Shown here in pieces: positions 26,968 through 35,547 of a stretch of 64,000 nt of DNA (position 1 is its first letter; the number at the start of each line of letters is the position of its first letter). This DNA is from Streptomyces sp. Je 1-369. GTDB lineage: Bacteria > Actinomycetota > Actinomycetes > Streptomycetales > Streptomycetaceae. Both the position numbers and the translations under genes were made by a program. The notes beneath the pieces were generated by a model that did no database searches, was not told the origin of the DNA, and was given only the letters and a program-made list of their open reading frames with translations. Where the stretch lies: contig NZ_CP101750.1 of NCBI RefSeq assembly GCF_026810505.1, forward strand, positions 5,327,501 to 5,391,500, read 5' to 3'.

Positions 26968-28584
26968 ATGACGGACTCGCAGGCCACCGCAGCGCCCCTC
27001 GGAACGAACCCGACCGCCCCGGCCCCCGACGGCGCCCGCACCGCCGCCGACGTGGTCACGCCCGAGCTGATCGCGCAGCTCACCCGTGACGTCATCGGGT
27101 CGGGACGGACGGCCAACCACTCGCCGCTCACCGGCGAGAAGCTGGCCGACCTGCCCGAGTCCACCCCCGAGGACGTCACCACGGCCTTCCAGCGGGCCCG
27201 CACCGCCCAGATCGCCTGGGCCAGGACGCCCGCCAAGGAGCGCGCCGCCGTCCTGCTGCGCTTCCACGACCTGGTGCTGCAGCGCCAGGCCGAGGTCCTC
27301 GACCTGATCCAGCTGGAGACCGGCAAGTCCCGGCTGCACGCGCACGAGGAGGTCCAGGCCGTCGTCGTGGCCGCCCGGCACTACGGCCGCAAGGCCCCCT
27401 CCTATCTGGCGTCGAAGCGGCACACCGGCGTCGTCCCCGTCCTCACCAAGGTCACCGAGAACCGTCAGCCGCGCGGCGTCGTCGGGCAGATAGCCCCCTG
27501 GAACTACCCGCTCGAACTCTCCGTCGGCGACGCGCTGCCGGCCCTCGTCGCGGGCAACGCCCTGGTCATGAAGCCCGACACGGAGACCTGCCTGACCGCG
27601 CTCTGGGCCCGCGACCTGATCATCGAGGCGGGTCTGCCCGCGGAGGTCTTCCAGGTCGTCCTCGGCGAAGGCCCGGTCGTCGGCCCCGAGATCGTCAAGC
27701 ACGCCGACTACGTCTCCTTCACCGGCTCCACCCGCACCGGCCGCGAGGTCGCGCAGGGCGCCGCCGCCCGACTGGTCGGCGTGTCGCTCGAACTCGGCGG
27801 CAAGAACGCCATGCTCGTGCTGCACGACGCCGACGTCGACAAGGCCGCGTCGGGCGCGGTGCGCGCCTGCTTCTCCTCCGCGGGACAGCTCTGCATCTCC
27901 ATCGAGCGGCTCTACGTCCACGAGTCGATCGCGGACGAGTTCGTGGCGCGCTTCGCGGAGCGCACGAAGGCGATGCGGCTCGGCAAGTCCCTCGCGTACG
28001 GCGCCGACATGGGCTCCCTCGTCGGCGAACGGCAGCTGGAGACCGTGACCCGGCATGTCGAGGAGGCCGTCGCCAAGGGCGCCACGCTCGTCGCGGGCGG
28101 CGTCGCGCGCCCCGACATCGGCCCCTACTTCTACGAGCCGACCATCCTCGACGGCGTCGAGACACCGATGGCGGTCTGCAACGAGGAGACCTTCGGCCCC
28201 GTCGTCTCCATCTACCGCTTCACGGACGAGAACGAGGCGGTCGAGCTCGCCAACGCCACGCCGTACGGCCTGAACTCCTCGGTCTGGACGAAGGACGGCA
28301 GCCGCGGCCGCAAGGTCGCCGCCCGGCTGCGCACCGGCACGGTCAACGTCAACGAGGGCTTCGCGCCCGCCTACGGCAGCGTGCAGTCCCCGATGGGCGG
28401 CATGAAGGACTCCGGCCTCGGCCGGCGGCACGGCTCCGAGGGAATCCTCAAGTACACCGAGGCGCAGACCGTCGCTACCCAGCGGGTCATGCCGCTGGCG
28501 CCGTCGTTCGGCCTGGACGACGAGAAGTACGCGGCGTTCATGAGCACCAGCCTGAAGGTCATGAAGGCGCTTCGCCTGCGTTAG
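26968..28584 (+). CDS. Succinate-semialdehyde dehydrogenase (NADP+)-like aldehyde dehydrogenase
   Basis: 538 residues of the ALDH superfamily. The cofactor-binding GQIAPWNYPLE and FTGSTRTGREVA, the general base Glu in LELGGKNAM and the catalytic cysteine in SSAGQLCISIERL are all in place. Overall it resembles the GabD2-type succinic semialdehyde dehydrogenases of actinobacteria, which feed GABA-derived carbon into the TCA cycle. The exact substrate is family inference. It lies 42 bases upstream of the GMC oxidoreductase gene, so the two are probably one transcription unit. Confidence 0.88.
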   Translation: MTDSQATAAPLGTNPTAPAPDGARTAADVVTPELIAQLTRDVIGSGRTANHSPLTGEKLADLPESTPEDVTTAFQRARTAQIAWARTPAKERAAVLLRFHDLVLQRQAEVLDLIQLETGKSRLHAHEEVQAVVVAARHYGRKAPSYLASKRHTGVVPVLTKVTENRQPRGVVGQIAPWNYPLELSVGDALPALVAGNALVMKPDTETCLTALWARDLIIEAGLPAEVFQVVLGEGPVVGPEIVKHADYVSFTGSTRTGREVAQGAAARLVGVSLELGGKNAMLVLHDADVDKAASGAVRACFSSAGQLCISIERLYVHESIADEFVARFAERTKAMRLGKSLAYGADMGSLVGERQLETVTRHVEEAVAKGATLVAGGVARPDIGPYFYEPTILDGVETPMAVCNEETFGPVVSIYRFTDENEAVELANATPYGLNSSVWTKDGSRGRKVAARLRTGTVNVNEGFAPAYGSVQSPMGGMKDSGLGRRHGSEGILKYTEAQTVATQRVMPLAPSFGLDDEKYAAFMSTSLKVMKALRLR

Positions 28585-28626
28585 AGCCTGTGTCGGAAAT
28601 GCGCTAGTTCTCAACGAGGAGAGTCA

Positions 28627-30447
28627 ATGTCACAGGAGAGCTCTGCCCAAAACCCGAGCAGCGCCCAGGAGTACGACTACGACTACGACGTCATCGTCAT
28701 AGGCAGCGGCTTCGGCGGGGCCGTGTCCGCGCTGCGTCTGACGGAGAAGGGCTACCGCGTCGGCGTACTGGAGGCGGGCCGCCGCTTCACGCGTGCGACG
28801 CTGCCCAAGAACTCCTGGGACCTGAAGAACTACTTGTGGGCGCCGACGCTCGGCCTGTTCGGCATCCAGCGCATCCACCTGCTCGGCAACGTGATGGTGC
28901 TCGCGGGCGCAGGGGTCGGCGGCGGCTCGCTGAACTACGCCAACACCCTCTACGTACCCCCCGAGCCGTTCTTCAAGGACGCGCAGTGGAAGGACATCAC
29001 TGACTGGCAGGACGAGCTGCGCCCCTACTACGAGCAGGCCAAACGCATGCTCGGGGTGCGGCTCAACCCGACGATGACACCGTCGGACGTCCATCTGAAG
29101 GCCACCGCCCAGGCGCTGGGGGTCGGCGACAGCTTCCACATGGCACCCGTCGGCGTCTTCTTCGGCGACGAGAAGGACGCGGATGGCTCTTCAACGTGCA
29201 AGCCCGGCGCGGAAGTTCCCGACCCCTACTTCGGCGGCGCGGGCCCGTCCCGCAGGGCCTGCACCGAGTGCGGCGAGTGCATGACCGGCTGCCGCCACGG
29301 CGCGAAGAACACCCTGAACGAGAACTACCTGTACCTGGCGGAGAAGGCCGGCGCGGTCGTCCACCCCATGACGTCGGTCGTCGCCGTCACCGAGGACTCC
29401 CGGGGCGGCTTCGCCGTCGCGACCCTGCCGACCGACAAGAAGCGCAAGGGCAAGGGGCGTACGTTCACGGCCCGCAAGGTCGTCGTGGCCGCCGGTACGT
29501 ACGGTACGCAGACGCTCCTGCACCGCATGAAGGACACCGGCCTGCTGCCCCACATCTCCGCCCGGCTCGGCAGCCTCACCCGCACCAACTCCGAGGCGCT
29601 CGTGGGCGCTCAGACCACCGACCGCCGCTACCGCAAGAAGCACGGAGCGGAGAAGGCCGACTTCACCAAGGGCGTCGCGATCACCTCGTCGATCCACCCC
29701 AACGACACCACCCACATCGAACCCGTCCGCTACGGCAAGAAGTCCAACGCCATGGGCAGCCTCACGGTGCTCCAGGTCCCGTACAGCGTGCGGGGCGGCA
29801 AGGCGCGCGTCGCGGGCTGGTTCGGCAACGTGGCACGCCACCCGTGGCTGATGGTCCGCTCACTCTCCAACCGGCACTGGTCGGAGCGGACCATCATCGG
29901 TCTGGTCATGCAGTCGCTCGACAACTCCCTGACCACGCACCGCAAGGAGAAGGGCGTCGGAAAGGGACTGCTCACCGCCCGGCAGGGCCACGGAGCGCCC
30001 AACCCCGACCAGATCCCCGAGGCCACCCGTGCGGCGTCGCTCCTCTCCGAGGAGATCAACGGCTTCCCCGGATCGAACGTCGGCGAGCTCATGGGCACCC
30101 CGCTGACCGCGCACTTCCTCGGCGGCTGCCCGATCGGCAACTCCGCGCGGACGGGCGTCATCGACCCGTACCACCGGCTCTACGGCCACCCCGGCATCTC
30201 GGTCGTCGACGGCGCCGCGGTCTCCGCGAACCTGGGCGTGAACCCGTCCCTGACGATCACCGCGCAGGCCGAGCGCGCCATGTCTTTCTGGCCCAACAAG
30301 GGCGGGGAGGACCCGCGTCCGGCGCAGGGCGCGCGGTACGTGCGGCTCGCGGCCGTCGAACCGAAGACCCCGGCGGTTCCGGCGGACGCGTTCGGCGCGC
30401 TGAAGCTGCCGTTCTTGGGGATGCCGACGGTGCCCGTGAAGAAGTAA
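28627..30447 (+). CDS. GMC-type FAD oxidoreductase (cholesterol-oxidase-like)
   Basis: 606 residues. N-terminal YDVIVIGSGFGGAVSALRLTEKG is the FAD motif; the C-terminal NLGVNPSLTITAQAERAM carries the conserved active-site region of the GMC fold. A cysteine cluster ECMTGCRHGAKNTL in the middle is typical of the ChoD-like group rather than secreted cholesterol oxidases, and there is no signal peptide. Position downstream of guaB/guaB3 parallels mycobacterial choD. The substrate is probably a steroid or other alcohol, unproven. AGGAGAG lies before ATG 28627. Confidence 0.88.
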   Translation: MSQESSAQNPSSAQEYDYDYDVIVIGSGFGGAVSALRLTEKGYRVGVLEAGRRFTRATLPKNSWDLKNYLWAPTLGLFGIQRIHLLGNVMVLAGAGVGGGSLNYANTLYVPPEPFFKDAQWKDITDWQDELRPYYEQAKRMLGVRLNPTMTPSDVHLKATAQALGVGDSFHMAPVGVFFGDEKDADGSSTCKPGAEVPDPYFGGAGPSRRACTECGECMTGCRHGAKNTLNENYLYLAEKAGAVVHPMTSVVAVTEDSRGGFAVATLPTDKKRKGKGRTFTARKVVVAAGTYGTQTLLHRMKDTGLLPHISARLGSLTRTNSEALVGAQTTDRRYRKKHGAEKADFTKGVAITSSIHPNDTTHIEPVRYGKKSNAMGSLTVLQVPYSVRGGKARVAGWFGNVARHPWLMVRSLSNRHWSERTIIGLVMQSLDNSLTTHRKEKGVGKGLLTARQGHGAPNPDQIPEATRAASLLSEEINGFPGSNVGELMGTPLTAHFLGGCPIGNSARTGVIDPYHRLYGHPGISVVDGAAVSANLGVNPSLTITAQAERAMSFWPNKGGEDPRPAQGARYVRLAAVEPKTPAVPADAFGALKLPFLGMPTVPVKK

Positions 30448-30485
30448 GCCCCCCCCGGGACACTCGTCCGCTCCCGGACACACGT

Positions 30486-30519
30486 AAGGACCTGCGCCCC
30501 CCTCCGAGCGCAGGTCCTT
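30486..30519 (+). terminator. Terminator after the GMC oxidoreductase gene
   Basis: AAGGACCTGCGC / GCGCAGGTCCTT, a 12-bp perfect stem, located between convergent genes and probably bidirectional. Confidence 0.88.
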
Positions 30520-30572
30520 CCGCGTGATCAGGTGGCCGTTGTGGCCGAAGTCGCCGAGGCGGCTCGGGCGGC

Positions 30573-31619
30573 TCAGGCGGTGCCGTCGGCCTTCCGGCGG
30601 CGTACGGCGAACACGACGCCCGCACCGGCGAGCACGGCGATACCGCCGATGACACCGACGGTCGGCAGCATCGAGCTGGAACCGGTCTCGGCGAGGCTGC
30701 CGGTGGCCGGGGCCGGGGCCGGAGTCGGGGCCTCGGAGGCGCTGCCCTGCGGCTCGGGCACGGTCTGCGCCGTCTTGGACGTGGACGGCTTCGGCGTGGG
30801 CTCGGCCGACTCGTCGTCGCCGCCCGCCTTCACGACGGTGATCGGCTGGTACTTCTCCGACGTGTGCGTGCAGTCAAGTTCGGGGTCGACGTAGGAGCCG
30901 AGGCCCTCCACGTATCCCTTGCCGACCGGAGCCTTGGCGTCGATCCTGGCCCGCAGCTTCACGACGGCCTTGTCCTCGGCGTCGAGCTCCACGGTGTCGT
31001 AGGCCAGGCCGTCGCCCAGCGGGCTGTCGACCGTGGTCCACTCGTCCTCGACCGCGTCAAAGTACTGCACGTCGGTGAAGTACCGCAGCGCGTCCTTACT
31101 GTCCTTCTTGGCGCCGAGGTTGTTCACGAACGTGGTCCACGCCACCTCGCCGAGCGGCTCGTCGGTGGGGTTGTCCGCGGTGAGCTTGAACCGGTGCCAG
31201 CCGCTGCCCGCGACGATCTTCTCGGGCAGTCCGACGAAGTCCACTTCCAGGACGGAGTCGGGGTCCGTGCTGCCGTTGTCCGACTCGCACGTCGGCGGCG
31301 CCTTCTCGTCGTCCTCGTCCGGGACCTCCGGGACCTCGGGAGTCCTGGGGGCCTTCGGGTCCTCGACCTCGGCCGTGTGCTTCCCGGCCGGGGGATCCGA
31401 GGGCGGGGTCGGCTTGCCGGGCGTCTTGGCCGGTTCGGGCGTCTTCGCGGGCGGCGTCACGGACGGGGTCGGCGTGGCGGACTCCGTCGGGACGCCCGCG
31501 GCCGGGGCGGGCGGAGTGGACGTGTCCTCGGTCGCGGAAGCGGCCGGGGCCGACAGCAGCGCGATCGGGGCTATGACAGCCGTAGCGGCCGCGGCAGCCA
31601 TGGCACGACGAAGCTTCAT
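30573..31619 (-). CDS. LAXTG-anchored cell-surface protein
   Basis: 348 residues. It has a signal peptide (1-30), a Pro/Thr/Glu-rich stalk to about residue 110, a compact beta-rich domain (about 115-265, with three cysteines) and a second Pro/Ser/Thr stalk. It ends with a sortase signal: LAETG, a hydrophobic helix (TVGVIGGIAVLAGAGVVFAV) and RRRK. LAXTG is the recognition motif of class E sortases in Streptomyces, so the protein should be covalently attached to peptidoglycan. No sortase gene is nearby. ATG 31619 has GAGG upstream. Confidence 0.88.
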   Translation of the reverse strand: MKLRRAMAAAAATAVIAPIALLSAPAASATEDTSTPPAPAAGVPTESATPTPSVTPPAKTPEPAKTPGKPTPPSDPPAGKHTAEVEDPKAPRTPEVPEVPDEDDEKAPPTCESDNGSTDPDSVLEVDFVGLPEKIVAGSGWHRFKLTADNPTDEPLGEVAWTTFVNNLGAKKDSKDALRYFTDVQYFDAVEDEWTTVDSPLGDGLAYDTVELDAEDKAVVKLRARIDAKAPVGKGYVEGLGSYVDPELDCTHTSEKYQPITVVKAGGDDESAEPTPKPSTSKTAQTVPEPQGSASEAPTPAPAPATGSLAETGSSSMLPTVGVIGGIAVLAGAGVVFAVRRRKADGTA

Positions 31620-31659
31620 GAAGACCTCAGGAAGTCGGAGACGCGGGGTGACGCTTGGA

Positions 31660-31701
31660 ACTGACTCTCAGTACTGACTAATCAGCACTGACTATCAGTA
31701 C
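31660..31701 (-). repeat. 13-base tandem repeat in LAXTG gene leader
   Basis: Three copies of ACTGACTnTCAGT-like units, each itself nearly palindromic (CTGA / TCAG), 40-80 bases upstream of the LAXTG start codon. The position and dyads suggest an operator array. Confidence 0.7.
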
Positions 31702-31835
31702 GGACTCTTGTTACTGCATGCATGACCTGTGACCCCTGTGAATGGTTGTCCCCGGTTTCACAGAATTCTTATGTGGCGTGCCTCACAGTCCGGGGGTGGG
31801 GCAGCTCGTGCTAGAACTTCCCCCGCTCGCCAGGC

Positions 31836-31900
31836 ACCTGACAGGGCATCTGACAGGGCTTCTGGCAGGACATGACATCTGGCAGGACATCTGGCAGGAC
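31836..31900 (+). repeat. 12-15-base CTGGCAGGACAT tandem repeat
   Basis: Five imperfect copies of C(A/T)TCTG(A/G)CAGG(G/A)C lie upstream of the small membrane protein gene, ending about 27 bases before its GTG. Confidence 0.75.
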
Positions 31901-31926
31901 TTCCGGGGAGAAGGGGAGGGGACGGC

Positions 31927-32301
31927 GTGGCCATACCCGACGAGGTGTGGGAGAGATTCGAGAACGACAGCGAGCGGGAGATCCGCTCGTCGGCGCCGAA
32001 GGAGCCGTCCGCGCGGGCGCGCATGGTGGCGGAGCGGCTGCGGCGCCTGGACGAGGAGGCCGCGCGCCGACGGGTCGAGGAAGCGGGCCGGTTCCGCCGC
32101 AGGCGCGCGAAGCGCGAGGCCGAGTCCGAGCGGTGGCGCCCGGACGACTGGCGGTCGATGCCGACGGGGGGCCCGGCGCGGGGCCGCGGCGGCAGGTCCG
32201 AGCGCAGCCGCCGCATGTGGAGCGTGGTGATCGTCATCGGCGGCATGGCCCTCGCGATCGTCCTGCTCAGCCCGTTCCGCTTCTGGCTGCTGGGCTGGTG
32301 A
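31927..32301 (+). CDS. Small membrane protein, unknown function
   Basis: 124 residues from GTG 31927 with GGGGAGGGGA upstream. The first 95 residues are highly charged (Arg/Glu-rich, probably helical or coiled coil); a single hydrophobic helix (VVIVIGGMALAIVLLSPFRFWLLGW) ends the protein. It is probably tail-anchored in the membrane with a basic cytoplasmic head. I do not recognise a family. Confidence 0.75.
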   Translation: MAIPDEVWERFENDSEREIRSSAPKEPSARARMVAERLRRLDEEAARRRVEEAGRFRRRRAKREAESERWRPDDWRSMPTGGPARGRGGRSERSRRMWSVVIVIGGMALAIVLLSPFRFWLLGW

Positions 32302-32401
32302 AACAGCGGGAAAAGTGCTGGTGAGTCGGTGTGGAACCAGATTTGATCCTTCTCCGTCGTAAGTGGTGTTGAGAAGTGGTGGATCGGCGGGGGAACAGAA
32401 C

Positions 32402-33163
32402 GTGAAGTCAGCTGTGGCGCGGGTCGTGGCGGCCGTATCGGTCGTGGTCGCACTCGGAGCGAGTGCGGCCTGCGGCAGTGGTGACGGTGGCGGTGACGCA
32501 GAGAAGGACGCGAAGCCGCGCGCGAGTGCGGGCCCCTCGAAGCTGGAGAAGGCGGCCCTGACCGCGGGGGACGTGAAGGGCTACGAGGTCGAGAAGCCGG
32601 ACGAGTCCGGTTCCTCCTCCGCTGCCGCGCCGCCGCCCGCGGGGAAGCCGTCTCCGACGGAGTGCGGCCCGCTCGCGGCGATGCTCGATGTCCGCACTTC
32701 GGGCAAGGCCCGTGACCATGTCCGCCGCATCCTTACCGCCACCGGCGGCGGGGACTTCACGACGACCCGCGTCGGCCTCTCCTCCTACGCCGAGTCGGAC
32801 GCCAAGAAGACGATGGCGGACCTGCGCGCGTCGGCGCGATCGAAGAAGTGCTCGACGTTCCGGGTCGGGGAGGAGCGTTACATCGGCGTACGTGCGCTGC
32901 CCTCGCCGAACAAGGGCGACGAGGCCGTCTCGTACAAGATCGCCCATCGCAAGGGCGAGTACGTGCTGCGGGAGAGTGTCACGGTCGTGCGCAGCGGCGC
33001 GACGCTCGCCGTCTTCGACGCGTCGAACCTGTACGACCCCGAAGGCGTCCAGCGCGACAAGGACGCGGAGAAGGACGGCACCGGCGGCATCGGGACGCCC
33101 ACGGCGGACCAGGACCCGAAGGTGGCCCCCGGCATCGTCACCGCGCAGCTCGGCAAGCTCTAG
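32402..33163 (+). CDS. Putative lipoprotein A of a tandem pair
   Basis: 253 residues from GTG 32402. The signal peptide ends in a lipobox SAAC with lipidated C24. A disordered Gly/Asp/Lys segment precedes a domain (about 55-250) with LEKAALTAGDVKGYEVEKP, a CGPLAAMLD cysteine and a RYIGVRALPSPNKGDEAVSYK motif. It is clearly paralogous to the next gene. The overall pattern (YxxxK, threshold-like domain) is common in Streptomyces lipoproteins of unknown function. Confidence 0.82.
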   Translation: MKSAVARVVAAVSVVVALGASAACGSGDGGGDAEKDAKPRASAGPSKLEKAALTAGDVKGYEVEKPDESGSSSAAAPPPAGKPSPTECGPLAAMLDVRTSGKARDHVRRILTATGGGDFTTTRVGLSSYAESDAKKTMADLRASARSKKCSTFRVGEERYIGVRALPSPNKGDEAVSYKIAHRKGEYVLRESVTVVRSGATLAVFDASNLYDPEGVQRDKDAEKDGTGGIGTPTADQDPKVAPGIVTAQLGKL

Positions 33164-33335
33164 CGGAACCCTCTCGACTCGGTTCACGCATTCACAAATT
33201 CACACGCGCCGCGTACAACCTTTTCGCCGGTTTCTGATCGTTACGAAAAACGCTGGTGAGCGGCGTGTGATTGCCGCTTTCATGTCGCCTCGGCACGGGC
33301 CGTCGCCCGTGCCGTGACACGTGAAGGTAGGAAAC

Positions 33336-34070
33336 GTGAAGTCATCTGTGTCTCGGGCCGTCGTGGCCGCGTCCGTCACGGTCGCGCTGGGCCTGACCGC
33401 AGCGTGCGGCAGCGACAACGGCAGCGACAGCAGCGGCTCCGGCGCCGGCTCCGACGGCAAGAAGTCGTCCGGGCAGCCGGCGCAGCAGAAGCCGGCCGAG
33501 AAGAAGTCGGCCGCGCTGTCCGCCGCCGACCTGGAGAAGGCGGTGCTCGCCAAGGGCGACCTCAAGGGCTACAAGGTCGAGAAGATGTCCGCGGCGGACA
33601 TGCCCTCGCAGACCGTGCCCGCCGACCCGGCCGCCTGCCAGCCGTTCGCCGACATGTTCATGTTCGCGACCCAGCCGACGGCGAAGGCCCGTGTCGGCCG
33701 CACCATGACCGGCCCCGACGAAATGGACGCCACGGTCATCTCGCTCGCCCTGCTGGCGCACGAGCAGACCGACGCGGAGAAGGTCATGGACGACCTGCGG
33801 ACGGCCACGAAGAAGTGCACCGCCTACGAGCACGCCGACTCGAAGTACCGGGACGTCGCCGCCCTGCCCGCGCCGAAGGCGGGCGACGACGCCGTCTCGT
33901 ACAAGGTCGTCGGCCTCATCGAGGGCCAGAAGACGCCGATGAGCTTCACCGTCGTACGCAGCGGTTCGACGCTCGCGGCCTTCTACTCGATCAACCTGCT
34001 CAAGCCGAAGAAGTTCGGCGTCCCGGCGGAGATCGTCGAGGCGCAGGTGAAGAAGGTGCGGGAGGCGTAG
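33336..34070 (+). CDS. Putative lipoprotein B of a tandem pair
   Basis: 244 residues from GTG 33336 (AGGTAGGAAAC upstream). Lipobox TAAC with C24, then a Ser/Gly/Lys spacer and a domain aligned with lipoprotein A: LEKAVLAKGDLKGYKVEKM, a conserved Cys in PAACQPFADMF, KYRDVAALPAPKAGDDAVSYKV. The start context GTGAAGTC is the same in both. A tandem duplication with divergence. A terminator follows. Confidence 0.85.
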   Translation: MKSSVSRAVVAASVTVALGLTAACGSDNGSDSSGSGAGSDGKKSSGQPAQQKPAEKKSAALSAADLEKAVLAKGDLKGYKVEKMSAADMPSQTVPADPAACQPFADMFMFATQPTAKARVGRTMTGPDEMDATVISLALLAHEQTDAEKVMDDLRTATKKCTAYEHADSKYRDVAALPAPKAGDDAVSYKVVGLIEGQKTPMSFTVVRSGSTLAAFYSINLLKPKKFGVPAEIVEAQVKKVREA

Positions 34071-34096
34071 TCGGCTCCGGTCGCCGAACAGAGCGA

Positions 34097-34128
34097 AGGG
34101 CCCCGCGGGACGGAATCCGCGGGGCCCT
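34097..34128 (+). terminator. Terminator after lipoprotein B
   Basis: AGGGCCCCGCGG / CCGCGGGGCCCT, a 12-bp stem with an 8-base loop, 26 bases after the stop codon. Confidence 0.88.
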
Positions 34129-34742
34129 CGGCTGTCGGCAACGACGTCAGGGCCGCGTCGATGCCTCGGGACGGCGCAGGGGGGAGTGCGCCGCTCAGGT
34201 CGAGGCGCCGGTGGCCGACCCGGCGCACGAGGGGCGCTCGCGTGGTATCGACCATTGGCAATGGAATTGTGGACGGCGGGACTCGCTGCCCGTCCTTCTA
34301 CGCATCGTGCTGGATGGGTTGTTCGCTGCGCAACCGTTTGGACCACATCTGAGGGGGGAAGGGCCGGGGATTCGGCCCGGGATCCGGGACGGAGGCCGGC
34401 CGGCTCCGGGCGTCCCCGAAGCCGACCGTTCTCTTGGGTGACCGGGCTGCTGTCCCCTGCCGTCCGGTCACGTCACTGGAGCGAGGTCCCACGGCGCAAG
34501 GAGCGATCCCTGCGCCTCATCGCTCCAGCGGAGCCACGCGTGGTTCTTGCGGGCCCGCACCTGGCTGACACGGACATTGAGACCAACGAAGCCCCTCCGT
34601 GCCCGGTCACGCGCCGTACGGGTGAGAGCGGATCCGAACTCAGATCCGCAGCCGCCGGACCGGATCGGACGGGGTCGTGAGGCGCGTCCGACGGACGGAG
34701 CCGTCAGACACGGCAGTGAGACACGGCTGTCAGACGCAGCTG
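34129..34742. other. Gene-free region
   Basis: About 610 bases with no ORF I can support. Frames up to 164 codons exist but show no start signal, codon pattern or family resemblance. It contains an inverted repeat GCGGATC / GATCCGC (34628-34649) and ends in a 13-base tandem repeat. Confidence 0.5.
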
Positions 34743-34752
34743 TCAGACACGG
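34701..34752. repeat. 13-base tandem repeat at chorismate mutase 3' end
   Basis: Four units resembling CTGTCAGACACGG. The last unit overlaps the stop codon of the chorismate mutase gene (TGA at 34743-34745 on the minus strand), so the array forms its 3' untranslated region. Confidence 0.85.
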
Positions 34753-35036
34753 CCCCGGCACAGCTCCAGGAGCGTCATCGCGAGCGCCGTGCCGGGCTTG
34801 CCGAGCGCGTCCCTGTAGTGGCCGAGGACCTCCATCTCGCGGGAGAGGTTCACGCGACGGCCGCCGGAGGTGATGCGTGCCTCTTGGATGACGGCCGAAA
34901 CGGCCATGCGTTCCTGTACGAGGCCGATGATCCGGTCGTCGAGCGCGTCGATCCGCTCGCGTGCGTTCTCGATCACACCGGCGGCCTCCGGAGTGCGGGC
35001 GCCGGTCTTGTCCGCGGTGGCGGTCGTCATCGTCAT
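34743..35036 (-). CDS. Chorismate mutase (AroQ type)
   Basis: 97 residues, the usual size of monofunctional AroQ helical chorismate mutases, which convert chorismate to prephenate for Phe and Tyr. The first helix (IENARERIDALDDRIIGLVQERMAVSAVIQEAR) carries the R...D...R pattern; NLSREMEVLGHYRDALG carries the active-site Arg and Glu region. ATG 35036 has AAGGAG 7 bases upstream; a second ATG at 35030 is possible. The open frame upstream to 35309 is leader sequence. Confidence 0.88.
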   Translation of the reverse strand: MTMTTATADKTGARTPEAAGVIENARERIDALDDRIIGLVQERMAVSAVIQEARITSGGRRVNLSREMEVLGHYRDALGKPGTALAMTLLELCRGRV

Positions 35037-35093
35037 CTGGGGTCTCCTTGTCGGAAGAGGTGCCCCGGAGCGGCAGGACCCGCGTACGACAGA

Positions 35094-35122
35094 GCGCCCC
35101 GGGCCTTGTCGGCCCGGGGCGC
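35094..35122 (-). promoter_or_regulatory. Leader hairpin upstream of chorismate mutase
   Basis: GCGCCCCGGGCC / GGCCCGGGGCGC, a 12-bp perfect stem with a 5-base loop, 58 bases before the start codon in the minus-strand leader. A short in-frame leader ORF beginning with ATG at about 35187 runs through it. It is an attenuator candidate, though no U-tract follows and no aromatic codons are clustered in the leader. Confidence 0.5.
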
Positions 35123-35361
35123 CCGGTAAGTCGCTTGTCGTTGGGATCAAGCAGCTCGACCATGGCAGCCGGCAGGCCGGGTGCCATAGGTAAAGAGGAA
35201 GCTGAGGTGCTTGGTCACGGGGCCAGTATGCCCCCACGCGCGCGTGCCGGGTCAATCGGGCCCGCCGCACGGCTCGGATGCTGAGACGGCCACCGATCCG
35301 CGAGGACACCCGCCGGAACCGGGGTCGGGTGAGGGCGTGCGCCTGCCGGAACCCGGGATGG

Positions 35362-35445
35362 GTGAGGATGCCCGTCGGGTACGACGAACGTGAGGATGCC
35401 CGTCGGGTACGACGAACGTGAGGATGCCCGTCGGATACGACGAAG
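35362..35445 (+). repeat. 28-bp tandem repeat upstream of guaA
   Basis: Three contiguous 28-base units (35362, 35390, 35418) beginning GTGAGGATGCCCGTCGG and ending TACGACGAA; the first two are identical, the third has one or two changes. It ends about 20 bases upstream of the guaA -10-like element. Confidence 0.95.
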
Positions 35446-35463
35446 GGGTCGCGCCGGGCCCGT

Positions 35464-35469
35464 TAGAAT
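35464..35469 (+). promoter_or_regulatory. Candidate guaA -10 element
   Basis: TAGAAT matches the HrdB -10 consensus and lies about 80 bases before the guaA GTG. No convincing -35 is seen at the right distance, so an activator or a different sigma factor may be needed. Confidence 0.35.
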
Positions 35470-35547
35470 TGACAAACACAGACCCCCTGCTCACGCACGA
35501 GCCTCTGCTCACGCACCGCTCAAGCTCAACGCCGGAAGGCCGCCGCC

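Larger units (their letters stand above)
31620..31926. other. Divergent intergenic region with two repeat arrays
   Basis: 307 bases between the LAXTG gene and a small membrane protein gene. It is AT-richer than its surroundings and contains two short tandem arrays (listed separately). No ORF is supported. Confidence 0.6.
35188..35547. other. Divergent control region between chorismate mutase and guaA
   Basis: 360 bases without a supported gene. It holds a threefold 28-base repeat, a TAGAAT -10-like element and a duplicated CTGCTCACGCAC just ahead of guaA. Confidence 0.55.

Noticed and set aside
34186..34680. A 164-codon + strand frame in the gap before chorismate mutase
   Set aside because: No ribosome site, no hydrophobic core or motif, and codon bias unlike neighbours.
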